Shown: in pieces, positions 33,601-45,179 of the stretch
How the letters are laid out: the number at the start of each line of letters is the position of its first letter
Numbering within the stretch: position 1 is the stretch's first letter
Assembly: GCF_024586455.1 (NCBI RefSeq)
Contig: NC_065919.1
Location: forward strand, 25,706,839-25,770,838
Length of the DNA: 64,000 bases
Reading direction: 5' to 3'
Source: Bactrocera neohumeralis
Taxonomy: Eukaryota > Arthropoda > Insecta > Diptera > Tephritidae
The notes under the pieces: model-generated
Databases searched by the model: none
Seen by the model: the letters and a program-made list of their open reading frames with translations, nothing else
Told to the model about the DNA's origin: nothing
Program-made: the position numbers and the translations under genes

Positions 33601-34000
33601 TGCACTTTTTAGTTTGATATGCTTTAAAAGCGTGTTTTTTAGTTTTTTTTAAACTATATTTATTGACACACAGAGTTACTATCGTCAATTGCATATCTCA
33701 CAAATTGACCGAAATTTTCGATAAAAATTCAACTGTAAATACTGGAGTCCACACATGCGGTCCCCAGGGGCTTGAACAGTTTTGGTCATAAGGTAACATA
33801 CTCTAAAGCCATCATTCGAGCAAAGTTTTATCCCGTTGTATTAATTGCTTCTTGATTTTTGTACTGGAAAGAGAAAGATTTCACCTAAAAGTGGGCGGTG
33901 TATGTATAAGGTCTCCGATGCATCCTTTTGGGTCTTACAAACTTCGGCGCAAACTTTATTACCATGTTGTGGATATAGAAACATACATACATATGTACAT
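33600..34000. other. Spacer
   Basis: Unique sequence between the mariner remnant and the MITE pair. No gene is supported. Confidence 0.3.
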
Positions 34001-34752
34001 TAGAGTGATTCAAAAAAAAAATTTTTTTTTTTCGTTTGGTACTCGGAAAAATAGGTTCCTAGACACCTCTACGAAAGCCTCTCAAAACATGAGTTTTTAA
34101 TTGTAACGGGAAGGTCCTCCTACAAACAGTTTTCTATTTTTTCTTATTATCAGATAGAAAAATTTATATCTCGCTTCCAACTACTTGAAAAAATTTCTTG
34201 TTTCATAGATTTTGAAGGAAATTGAATGCTCTACAAAAAAGGTCTCTTATGATTTTTTCGTAAACCCAACCGTTTAAAAGATATTAACGGTTGAAGTTTG
34301 ATTATTTTTGGGAAAATTTTTTATTTCTTATGAATTTTATAACTCAATGAAAAAAAATTATTATGAATGATGAAACTTATAGGCTTTCTTAGAGGTGTCT
34401 AGGAACCTATTTTTCAGAATACCAAACGAAAAAAAAAATTTTTTTTTGATCCACCTTAATATGCATTGATGTTTGACGATAAATATCTCGTAAACGCTTA
34501 ACTTAATGGAAAAATCATAAGAGACCATTTTTATAGAGCAGTCAATTTCCAACAAAATCTAAGGAGCATGATATTTTTTCAAGTAGTTGGAAGCGATATA
34601 TAAATTTTTCTATCTAATAATAAGAAAAAATAGAAAACTGTATGTAGGAGGACCTTCCCGTTACAATTAAAAACTCATGTTTGGAGGTGTCTGGGAACCT
34701 ATTTTTCCGAGTACCAAACGAAAAAAAAAGTTTTTTCTTTTGAATCACTCTA
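34001..34752. mobile_element. Two MITEs of one family in inverted orientation (foldback)
   Basis: The first unit (34003-34456) runs from TAGAGTGATTCAAA to GATCCACCTTA. The second, shorter unit (34460-34752) is in the opposite direction and ends GAATCACTCTA. They share long blocks such as AAAAACTCATG, GGAGGACCTTCCCGTTAC and AAGTAGTTGGAAGCG, so the pair could fold on itself over about 290 bp. The same family occurs at 39917-40351. TA at the ends suggests mobilisation by a Tc1/mariner transposase. Confidence 0.8.
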
Positions 34753-34759
34753 ATGTACA

Positions 34760-36170
34760 TACATATAATAAAGTTATCTAATTTGTTCAAAGATGATTTC
34801 AAGATTTTTATTTAAGACTTCTAAAATCTTGAAAGTAGTTTGTTAAAAAAATTTTATTTTAATATTTTTTGTTTTTGCACTTTATATTTGTCAAATTTTT
34901 TGCCTTTTATACACATTTCTTTTATCATTAATGGAATGTAAAGCTCATAAACTCGTGTAATTATTATTTCAACCAATCATGACTCGGTATAATTATGTTC
35001 TTATTAGTGTTGTTGTTGTAAATAAATATCGTGTTGTATGTAGTATGTTTTTATTTGCCTAATAGATATTTTGGCTGCCCTTACTGCACACATATCCACT
35101 TTTACAAATATATTATCAAATAAAAATATATGAGAACCCTGTAGGAAAATTTGGGAAATTTTTATAAGTACAAAAGTTTAGTTTAAAATACTTTATTTTT
35201 TATTTTTTTTCTTTGAAAGACTTACAGTTTCCTAAATATATAAGTTCGATCGAAAACAACCTTTGTAAAATAAATCGATTGAAGTAAAAAACCAAAAAAA
35301 TTAATTTTGTGCTTTGGATAGTCGATGAGCATGAAATTTAGTATTCTTAAGTGAGGCTCTTGAGAATTCTAAAAGGAAAATTTAACTTATTTTTACCATT
35401 ACCGTTTACTAAAATATTTGTTTTTGCGACATGCTTCCACACCAGCAAATGTAATTCATATTTCCATACATTTGCACCATTTTTCCAGCACCACAACTCG
35501 TCTCTACAGGGTATGCTGTCTGCTTTTAATATAGTCGCTGTCTCATGATGGATGAGCATGTGATAACCAGCGGTCAAACGCGTTTTTGTCTATTGTTGGT
35601 TTTCTCCACTATCTGTGCGATGATCGATATGATTCGCTTAACTACACTCGCATATACTTACATAACAGCGCAACGTTATTTTATTATTATTATTTGGATT
35701 TGCAATACAAATTTCGTTGACTGACTGACAAGTAGAGAAATAAATGTTGAAAAAACCACGATCATTTGTTGACTTGAATGGCTTGTGGCTAATAGCTTCG
35801 AATGACGTGAGTCCGCCTTTTTATGAGTGTCTAAGTCTTAATTTGTTCAAAATTCTGGCTTGTTTCCATTTGTTTTTGTCTTTCTTTTCTATTTTTAGTT
35901 ATTTGCGTCTTCACAGTAATTACTAATTGCTTGCAAACTTAAGTGCGTTTCGAGCAATTTCGTGTATCATTAAAATAAAAAATTACCTGAAATTAAAATT
36001 CTAGCTTGACTCTTTGACTGAAGTTCACTTTCATTAGAGATCACTGGATTAGCTTGTAGCATTAAATTTGTTGCTTGAATGTAATTTTCGTTTACTTCAA
36101 CTTCAATGAAAAAGGAAACTATTTTAAATTGCATAATATTACATTTTTTTCGGTATTTTATAATTTTAAG
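34760..36170. other. AT-rich spacer
   Basis: No recognised gene. Minus-strand frame 35347-35577 and plus-strand 35351-35548 overlap each other and lack domains. Confidence 0.35.
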
Positions 36171-36175
36171 GGGTT

Positions 36176-36725
36176 ACATGGGTTTCCTCTGGTAAAAAAC
36201 AGCCTCTTGCAACATTTTTTTTCTCATATAAAAAAATAAATATTTTATTAGAATTTTTCATTGTTATAAAGATACACTGTTAACAAAGAAATTCGGTAAT
36301 TTTTGGAAAAATAAAATATTTTATACTCGGAAAGAGATTGGTTTTATAACTCCTTACAGGATCATCTAAAGTGAAAAAATACGTGTTTTAGTTAAAACCT
36401 TAACTTAGAACTTGGACGAAGGAAAAAAACTGAAAATTGGATTTTTGGCAGACATTTTTACAAAAAAAAAATGAAAATTTCGCGACCTTTTTTTTTTTTT
36501 TTGTAAATAGTTGTAATCAAAAAAATCAAAAAAATTCTTCGTCCAAGTTTTTAGGAATTTTATCTCAAAGATCTGTGTAAAATTTCATGAAGATCAGTTG
36601 AGTAGTTCTCGAAAAATCTTGCTAATCGACTTCAAAAATACAGTTTCGAGAAACACTACTTTAAAGACGGCGCACTTAGCCTACTCGGATCAATTTGAAA
36701 CCCGTAAACCCATGTAACCTCTTAA
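36176..36725. mobile_element. TTAA-flanked piggyBac-like non-autonomous element, copy B
   Basis: TTAA at 36176-36179 and 36722-36725. Inverted ends are GGGGTTACATGGGTTTCC and AAACCCATGTAACCTC. The interior shares with copy A the phrase AAGATCAGTTGAGTAGTTC and a closing GTTTCGAGAAACACTACTTT-like block. No ORF. Confidence 0.75.
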
Positions 36726-37159
36726 AGTAAAACTGGAATGATGTTGAACTTAATGTTTGGTTATGTGGAAGAATTACGAAATATTAGAATATCGAATGTT
36801 TAAATTTCAGATAATTGTGATGAGATATTATTCGAGATGCTTCCATCTATTGATATTTTGACCGTAGATTTGGCCTCTGACTTTATAAATTAAAATTGAC
36901 TTAGAGCAATTAAAGTTTTTCCGTACAATTTTTCGAGTTTGTAGTCTTTTACATTCAATTACTTGTACTAGTCCACATTTTCATTAACATCTACTGTTAT
37001 AAAATTCGCTTCCAAATAACAGTATTTTTTCAAAACCCCCCTTACACAAAAAACTAAATCGAGCCTATGTTTTGTGACATCTGGAGCACGCGATCTTAAA
37101 GTCAATGTGAGAGTTTCACCCTCTCTATATTCGAAAATAACAATCTAAACTCTTGATTA

Positions 37160-37310
37160 CAAGTTAGGTTAGGTTAAATGGCTGATCAATGATTGCATTT
37201 CAAGTTCTCTGGTAGTATTTTTGCCTTAATTGGATCTAGAGGCGATTTCGCTTAGTAAATCCTAGCGATAGAGTTGTCATGTTTCACACAATGAGTGATT
37301 TATATACATA
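37160..37310 (-). mobile_element. Very short non-LTR 3' end with (CTAAC)n tail
   Basis: On the minus strand, GCAATCATTGATCAGCCATT leads into TAACCTAACCTAAC (37163-37176). The element at 2954-4029 ends GCGATCTTCGATCAGTCATC before its (CTAAC)3, so both belong to one family. The left limit is not defined. Confidence 0.6.
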
Positions 37311-37597
37311 TGAATGTACATACATATATCTGAACTAGAGGTTTTTGGATGACAAAAGCTCGTGTCTTCTCACTACACATCAACAAAAACAGTCAAAAGG
37401 ACGTATCTTGTTTAGTTTTCCCATGTCTACATAAGTATATCTGCCGATTGTGGATCTATAAATACAAAAAGAACTCTCATTGACAGATTAACCAAAAAGT
37501 AGATATTTTTGACTCGACTTCTCTCCACTAAATTGTTTTGTATAAAATTTCGACTTTTTAAATTAACTGAAAACGATTTCTATAAGTGTTAAATAAT
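37310..37597. other. Spacer
   Basis: No gene or repeat other than a short CATA run at 37315-37330. Confidence 0.3.
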
Positions 37598-37990
37598 ATG
37601 ACAAACAAAGTGAATGTGGCGACAAAATCACGTAATCACAACAGCGACAAAAGCAACAATAACTATTCGACCAACGCATCTAAAAAAATGCAACAATTGC
37701 AACAGCAATTGACCATATAATCGATAATAACAATAAAAACAACAAACCCACTAGCAAATATGCAGCGGACGTAACGAAATATCACAACAACAACTACAAC
37801 ACCTACAAGCAAATCCAATAAAAATTACAATAGCCGTAAATAGTAAACAACAGTTGCAGAAATAAACTCAACTCGAACGTACAAATAAACAAAGTGTTGA
37901 CTCGCAAGTTGCTAGAGAGGCTTTTGCTGCAGCTCGTCGTCATTCGCCGACATTCCACCGAAATCCAGCACACAACTACAACAGTGTTCA
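37598..37990 (+). other. CAA-rich segment with a small Asn/Gln-rich ORF
   Basis: An ATG at 37598 opens 41 codons rich in Asn, Ser and Gln (SDKSNNNYSTNASKK, then MQQLQQQL) before a stop. CAACAA-rich sequence continues for 250 bp. It resembles an opa-type 5' UTR or a decayed coding exon of a fly gene. No splice partner could be fixed. Confidence 0.3.
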
Positions 37991-38039
37991 AAACACTTTA
38001 GAGCTTGTAAATATTTAGCTATGGCAAAACAAATAAATT

Positions 38040-38300
38040 TTTTGGTCTGACCGAGTGAATGGCTGTCCACTCGAACTCAGCTGGTTAGTTCAGCATTCGT
38101 CGCGGCGCACATGCGCACTGGAGCAACAATGTTGACGCCGACAAGCAGCTTAGCCAACTCCACCTGTTAGCGGCTAGCAGTGAGACTAGACTCAGCAAAA
38201 CGAGTCGGGAGTAGCTTTCGGATGCGGCGCGGTGACCGAGGTTTCAAATTAGTTTCTCAGGCCGAAATGTGTTTGCAAACGGGTTGAATAATTCCCTAAA
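38040..38300. other. GC-richer unique block, possible regulatory DNA
   Basis: GC content is clearly above its surroundings, with many TCAGC, GGCGCG and CTAGC words (38080-38250). No ORF. Initiator-like TCAGCA sites lack a correctly spaced DPE. It could be an enhancer or promoter; nothing decisive is seen. Confidence 0.3.
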
Positions 38301-38789
38301 ATCCACAGCGATACATACATATAGTATATGTATATATGTTCATATTTATGTATACATACATATGTATATTTGTTTATTTATTCTAAGCATTGTTTGCGCG
38401 AAAAGCACGATCACTTTACTCTTTGTTCCAGCACGTTGTTACTGATTGGTTTTCGCGCTTGCGTCTAATACCAGATATTGCTCAGTTACTCGTTATAATT
38501 GTGAATATGCAAAAGAGGCTACAACTTATGAGGTAATTAAAGAAGAACGTTAAAACCACTTGCCTTCCGGCGCCAAGAGTTTGACACAAATTCTGGTTAA
38601 TCATCGAGGCAGCGAAACGAGTCCCACGGCACAGCGGGTGACAGCAGTGAGATGAAGCTAAATGCTGTGTAAAGTGAGAAGTGCATATGTTTATATCATA
38701 TACATACATATGTATGTCTGTTGTTGTATATACATACATACATATGTACCAGAGAACTGCATCGAGTAATAAAATTTTGTTCATAATCG

Positions 38790-38995
38790 GAATGAGGAAT
38801 ACTTGTTACTGTTCCATCTTATTAATGACTCAGTTAGTAGTTGTCAGTTCAAGCTCTCTCGCAGCTTGACGTGCTTTTCAAAAACTGAATTAAGCTAAAT
38901 TAAGTTAAGTTCCTCTCTATTCAACTTTTTCCTTAAAAAAGTAAGGAACCTGCAAATGGATGATTTTTCATCACCTTTTATATATATGATATGTA
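38790..38995 (+). repeat. Diverged direct repeat, unit A
   Basis: Shares with 39715-39912, in the same order, AATACTTGTTACTGTTCC, TATTAATGACT, AGCTTGACGT, TCAACTTTTTCCTTAAAAAAG and TCACCTTTTATATAT. About 925 bp separate the units. Likely an old duplicated or dispersed element. Confidence 0.55.
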
Positions 38996-39373
38996 CATTA
39001 ATTTTATAACTCAATGGAACCGTGATTTACTCAAAATTTTTTTTTTTGTTCGTGTATTGGTACATCAAAAAATAGTTGACACCTCTATTGCCTGATCAAC
39101 AATTTCATTTTTTTTTTTCATGATGAACTGAATTGGTTTGATTGTGTTTTTTACGAAAAAATCACGAATGTTTGTTAGGGAAATCGTACTCGTTGCAGGT
39201 CCTCCGCCTGCAAGAAAAGTGGAATTTTCTTAAAAATTTTTAGTACTTTTTTCAGGATTATCGAATAAAAAAAATGGTGCCCTTTATTGCCAGCAAGTTG
39301 CAAAATAATATAACACTCTCTTTTTAAAGCAAGACATTGAAAAACTCGTTTTGATTTCCCAAGTGTTCAACAA

Positions 39374-39413
39374 GTAAGTCTAATATTTTATTCTAATTTT
39401 GCGAATTTTTTTA
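39374..39413 (+). repeat. 40-bp exact repeat, also at 40492
   Basis: TAAGTCTAATATTTTATTC followed by TAATTTTGCGAATTTTTTTAA occurs here and again at about 40492-40531. A later phrase AAGAATAATTTGATTTTTG also recurs (39533 and 40740). This shows a duplicated 170-250 bp block whose middle has diverged. Confidence 0.6.
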
Positions 39414-39714
39414 AACCAAACAAACGAAATCCAAAACTTTCTGATAATACTGTCCACTTTATGTAACTATTTTTTAAGATTATTAAACTTGCCTAAAAGA
39501 CCGATTAAAAAATATATTGAAAATGAAATTTTAAGAATAATTTGATTTTTGTTTATGAACAGGGTTGGAGGATGGAGTTGTTTAATATCAGAACAAAACC
39601 GATGATTCACTTTCCATACTTTTACACATGGCTTAACCAGCTCACTTTCCGTTATAAATCTCCTTGAACATCTGTTCGAAAAAAACGATTTTCTACATTG
39701 GATGATGCTGTTTG

Positions 39715-39912
39715 AACCTGATGAGAATACTTATGACTGTTCCATTTATTAATGACTTTAGTAGGTCAAAGTTGACATCACCGCCGTAAGGAATCGATGG
39801 ACGGGACAAGGACAGCTTGACGTCCTTTTTAAGCGAAGGAAGAAAGACTTCCTCGCCGAGTAATCAACTTTTCTCCTTAAAAAGTTTTGGATCACCCTTT
39901 ATATATGTATGT
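39715..39912 (+). repeat. Diverged direct repeat, unit B
   Basis: Partner of 38790-38995: AATACTTATGACTGTTCC, TATTAATGACTT, AGCTTGACGTCC, TCAACTTTTCTCCTTAAAAAG and TCACCCTTTATATAT. It runs directly into the MITE at 39917. Confidence 0.55.
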
Positions 39913-39916
39913 ATAT

Positions 39917-40351
39917 TAGAGTGATTCGAAAAAAAAAAATTTTTTTTTTTTAAAGAAAGCCTCTCCAAGAAAGCCTATAAGTTTCATCATTCATAATAAT
40001 TTTTTTTCATTGAGTTATAAAATTCATAAGAAATAAAAAATTTCCCAAAAATAATCAAACTTGAATTGTTAATATCTTTTAAACGTTTGGGTTTACGAAA
40101 AATCATAATAGACCTTTTTTGTAGAGCATTCAATTTCCTACAAAATCTAAGGAACAAGATATTTTTTCAAGTAGTTGGAAGCGAGATATAAATTTTTCTA
40201 TCTGATAATAAGAAAAAATAGAAAACTGTATGTAGGAGGACCTTCCCATTACAATTAAAAACTCATGTTTGGAGAGGCTTTCTTAGAGGTGTCTAGGAAC
40301 CTATTTTTCCGAGTACCAAATAAAAAAAAAGGTTTTTTTTTAATCACTCTA
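39917..40351 (-). mobile_element. MITE of the TAGAGTGATTC family, third copy
   Basis: Ends TAGAGTGATTCG and AATCACTCTA next to TA. Its body matches 34003-34456 in reverse (AGTAGTTGGAAGCGAGATA, GGAGGACCTTCCCATTAC). No ORF. Confidence 0.8.
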
Positions 40352-40769
40352 ATGTAATTACTTATGTATATATAAGTATATATCGTCTCCAGTTTATAAA
40401 ACTCTCTTTTTTCAATTTGTAGACATTGAAATTGGCGGTGTGTTGACTAGTTTTGATGTTATTGCAAGTGAAATGAACGTCGTAAGTAAGTCTAATATTT
40501 TATTCTAATTTTGCGAATTTTTTTAAGACCATGTTTTTTTGCTTGTAAGAAGTAGTTACTTGATGATTTCAATCGCTAACCAAACTGGTTATTTCGTCGC
40601 TTCAAAAACGTCGACTAATGATAGACTAGCTATAGCAGAATAGAGATCAAACTAAGATCAGAAAAGGTTCGAATTAACAACCGAGAAGATGAAATTCTTT
40701 CTAATATACAATATATTGAGTGAAATGAATATGATGTTTAAGAATAATTTGATTTTTGGAAGAGCTAAT

Positions 40770-41446
40770 TATACCCTGAACAGGGTATATTAAGTTTGTC
40801 ACGAAGTTTGTAACACCCAGAAGGAATCGTGGGAGACCCTCTAAAGTATGTATATAAATGGTCAGTATGTCGAGCTGAGTCGATTTACCCATGTCCGTCT
40901 GTCTGTCTGTCCGTCTGTCTGTATATATACGAACTAGTCTCTCAGTTTTTCAGATATCGTTTTGAAATTTTGCAAACGTCATTTTCTCTTCAAGAAGCTG
41001 CTCATTTGTCGGAACGGCCGATATCGGGTCACTATAACATATAGCTGCCATACAAACTGAACGATCGGAATCAAGTTCTTGTATGGAAAACTTTCACATT
41101 GACAAGATATATTCACGAAATTTGGTTATATTATTTTTCTGAGGCAACAATGTAATCTCCGCAGAAATTGTTCAGATCGGTTAACTATAGCATATAGCTG
41201 CCATACAAACTGAACGATCGGAATCAAATGCTTGTATGGAAAACTTTCACATTTGACATGATATATTCACGAAATTTGGTATATGTTATTTTCTAAGGCA
41301 ACAATGTAATCTCCGAAGAAATTGTTCAGATCGGTTAACTATAGCATATAGTTTCCATACAAACTGAACACATAGTTACTAACAGAAATGCACCTGTGAA
41401 GGGTATTTAGCTTCGGTGCAACCGAAGTTAACGTTTTTTCTTGTTT
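40770..41446 (+). mobile_element. Helentron-associated element, family 1, copy B
   Basis: Starts with the hairpin TATACCCTGAACAGGGTATA and ends with CTTCGGTGCAACCGAAG and the T-rich TTCTTGTTT. Contains the (TA)n and (GTCY)n tracts (about 40893-40930) and about two 154-bp-type units. Same orientation as copies A and C. Confidence 0.85.
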
Positions 41447-41449
41447 TTT

Positions 41450-44085
41450 TTTATTTAAACGTCATTCGAATTGCAACTAGTTACAAAAGTACTAACAAGC
41501 AATATTTATCATAATTTATAAGGTAAAACAATAAAAGCTCTATTAAGAAGCTTTTTACAAAAACTAAACTTTGTATTAAAAATTAAAAATGTAATAAAAA
41601 CCAAATCTAATGAGAATTAATGATAAACAGATTAAACAGTTTTAGATTCTCTTTTATTTTTTGCTCTTTTGCTGTTAAAAATTTGACAAATGCCTTCTTC
41701 TCACATTATGAGCTGCGTGTGATTGAATAAAGTTTTTAAATTAAAGATTTCAAGAACATGTTTGTTGTTTCATCATTGCTATATGCAGTTCAAGGTCAAG
41801 GGGTTAATTAAAAGGGCACATACATACTATATATACCCATCGAACCATTTTTAAATTTATTAAGAATGTATGCTGACTAACAGATTAAGCACTTAAAAAG
41901 AAAAAAAAATGGTGTTCTTAAATATTATATCGAAATATTCTGATTATTTGTTTACTAAATTGGCGAACTTGACGGAGAGTTGTCACAGAAAATAACAGCA
42001 AACTGTAGAGTTTTAAATTTATAGGAAACTTCTCCATGCAGCTCACAACTCTAGAAGAAGCTCGCACCAAACAGCTGTGCCTATTTTGCAACTACAAGCT
42101 GCATTTTAGCAAAAATATAATTATACCATAACGGTGAACAATGCACCAGCAAGAGGCATCTATACAAAACAAAAACTAACGAATGCAAATACAACAAATA
42201 CTTGCACTAATGAACTCATAAACTCGCCATTGACCACCAACCGTGAGCAATTCTCACCGCTACTGTGATGTGCAAGCGGCTCTGTGTTAATTAACGGTAT
42301 GCCTTCAGCGATTACTGATTACCGGTGAGCACCGGTGCAATAAAGCGACGATATAAAAACAAATACAAACAAGTATTTGGAATGATAAAAAACGTGAACT
42401 TATTGAGTCCAAGTAAATATGTACTTACATATGTACATACATATGTACGAGAATCACTATGTAATTAAGCGCCATTAATTTTTAAACAGTTTGTATAAAA
42501 ATAAAACTTGAACTTCTTAATTAATTACAGATAGAAAAACATGTGTTATGAGAAAAACCCGTTATAAACATATAAATTAAAAGAAAGCAATAAAATAATA
42601 TTATACAATATTTGAAGACTAGAATTGTTTAGATAGATTACTACACATTCTAATATATACAAATAAACGATTAGAGACATATGGAGAAACTTAGATTTTT
42701 ATAAATGTAAATCCATTAGAGACGCTATAACCCTTTGCTCCCAGGTTAATGATTACTTGGTATAATGATTACTTGGTCATGGCAAGCGAGTATCTAATTG
42801 ACATACACATGTGAATAATGTATGTATGTTACCAGCGTCACTCTACTGCCTACACATGCTGTGCTTTCTTTACAAACAAACAAACATACAATATTCACAA
42901 AGCAAACTAATTACTCGCTAAATAAACGGGCCTAATGCCCTATTTGTAAATACTGATGCGCTCTTAATGAACTGTAAATTGTGCGGCTTAGAGTGACTAC
43001 TTTCTGGAGCACACAGACAAATACATAAGTATGTATATGCATGAATATTAATATATATTTGCAATCGTATTTGCTAATTAACGCTTTCGCTAATTACTAG
43101 TTAGCGCTTATAAAAGATTCCATTTCGCCACAAAGTAAAGCTTAATTTTAGACGACCTTTGATGGTTTTCCCCAAGGACAAATGCGAATAAAGCAAGTAA
43201 AGTAAAGCAAGTAATGTTATACGCTACAAGGAATATTTTGAGTTGGATTATCTTATTAATATTTTCACTTTCAACAGTATGCTCTTTTACAAACTAACAT
43301 TGCTTCTATAGCAGTATTTTTCTTCGCAGAACACCGTATATCTTGTTATAGGAAGTTTCGCTTTTTTGAAAACTGCTTGGTGAATCTATTAATAAGTCAA
43401 TATGCTAATTTTCCTTCACCATCGGGCGCTGTTCAGGGTTTAAAAATCAGGTAAATACGTAAGGCGAATATATACGTATATTATATAATTAATTGATTAG
43501 ATGTTCATATGTATATATAATGCGAAATTCCAGCACACCCAATTGCACACATTAACCGTTTAACTGATTCCCTGCTTAATTATATCAAATATGAACTATT
43601 AGGCAAGTGCAATTAAGCGACAAATACAACGTTGAAAAGTCACCAACGAACTTTATCTCAGTTTGGTACTGACTGAAATACTACGTAAATTCTTTCAATG
43701 AATTTCCTATTTAATTTTGTAAAGATATTTGAATAACTGTATAAATAAAAAATAGATCTGCATAGTATGAATAAACTGTGCCCTCAAATGGATAAATACT
43801 TATGTATATGTACTTAAGAGAGGGAAGATATGATTTCAGGAGCAGGAAGCGTAGAGAGAAGAAAAACAACTTTGAAACTATTAATAAGTCTAGAAGCTAG
43901 TTATTTTCAACTTTTTACTTTGTTACCATTAAGTATTTGTCTTCAATATTTTCTTTGTAAGAAAATTGCATATAAAATAGAGCTTTGTATATACGAATAT
44001 TTTTTATCAATGTTCAATGCTATTTTCCCGAAGCTATAAATCCGTTTGTCTCATTTATTGACAGTTCAGAAATTCCCTTCATTTA
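41450..44085. other. Unique AT-rich spacer
   Basis: About 2.6 kb without recognised transposon or gene. One CATA/TATG palindrome at 42419-42446. The frame at 43830-44039 is hydrophobic but has no domain or splice support. Confidence 0.4.
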
Positions 44086-44087
44086 TA

Positions 44088-44536
44088 CGAGGTGTGTTCA
44101 AAAAGTATCGCGACAGTTTGCTGACAGTTTTCTTCGCCAGAAACGCCCGGATTTGTGGAAGAACAAAAATTGGCTTTTGCACCACGATAACGCCCCTGCT
44201 CACACATCGTTGCTTGTGCGCGACTTTTTGGCCAAAAACAACACACTAATGATGCCGCAGCCACCGTATTCCCCAAATCTGGCCCCCTGTGACTTTTTCT
44301 TGTTCCCTAAACTGAAGAGGCCCATGAAAGGACGACGTTACGCTTCTCTTGACGAGATAAAGACGGCATCAAAGGAGGAGCTGAAGAAGATAAAAAAAAA
44401 ATGATTTTTTGAAGTGCTTCGAAGATTGGAAAAACCGTTTTGCACAAAAAATAATATCTCAAAAATGGGGATTACTTTGTAAGGGAACAAAATAGATATT
44501 CATGAATAAATAAATAATTTTTGAAAAAAAAAAAAG
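44088..44536 (+). mobile_element. mariner element with large internal deletion
   Basis: The left end, CGAGGTGTGTTCAAAAAG beside TA, is joined directly to the last third of a transposase: RQKRPDLWKNKNWLLHHDN, APAHTSLLVRDFLAKNN, PPYSPNLAPCDFFLFPKLKR and KGRRYASLDEIKTASKEEL. The second and third catalytic Asp regions are present (HHDNAPAH, APCDFF), while the N-terminal half is absent. The right inverted repeat was not found. It belongs to a different mariner subfamily from the copies at 4.6 and 32.8 kb. Confidence 0.85.
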
Positions 44537-44947
44537 TATCGGGTTCATCGTTATCGATACATTTAAAAATCAGCTAGTTTTTGGAGTATTCATTCGGTGT
44601 GACTTTGTTATTTATTAAAATTTAAAATGATAATTTTGACTCATTCTTCACAATAGTCTTTAGTATTTAGCATCATAACGGAGTATATGTTTTTTGTTCA
44701 GAGTTCTTTAAGTTTTCGATCTCCGCGCAATTGTGTGTATTCTTAAAAACTTTTGTAGAGTTGAGCGGTACAGATACTATCCAACACCAGAAAATGGTTA
44801 TGTGCAGGATGACTTCTAGCTCATATGCAGCCGCAAAAACTTATTATTACAAGATTTCTGAATGATTCTTGCGCGGGGTGTGTCAATAGATAGTACCCTG
44901 ACAGAACAGTTCGCACGTACATATGTATATGTCTTTAACACTCATCT

Positions 44948-45073
44948 TTGTGGCAAAAAGTTCTACCAACTGTGCATCGATATCTGCAAGTTACTGCAAA
45001 TCTACCGGTATCAGCTGCTCCCAGTGAAAGATCATTTTCGACTCTTTGCAGGCTGAAAATTTACTTGTGGAAT
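44948..45073 (+). pseudogene. hAT transposase dimerisation-domain fragment
   Basis: An open stretch translates to LWQKVLPTVHRYLQVT, then LPVSAAPSERSFSTL and CRLKIYLWN, a clear match to the hAT C-terminal dimerisation motif. The reading frame breaks on both sides (a stop follows at about 45113). No terminal repeats were found. Confidence 0.75.
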
Positions 45074-45179
45074 GCGATTATAAAGATATTGATGTGTCGA
45101 GCGAAGAATTTTTGAACATCACGGCTTTACAGCTCAGAAGACTAGATATCGTTTTATGAGCACTTTTTGCATTCGCGAC

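Noticed and set aside
38080..38250. Second DPE-type promoter
   Set aside because: Initiator-like TCAGCA sites exist, but the downstream motif is off by at least one base from the required spacing.
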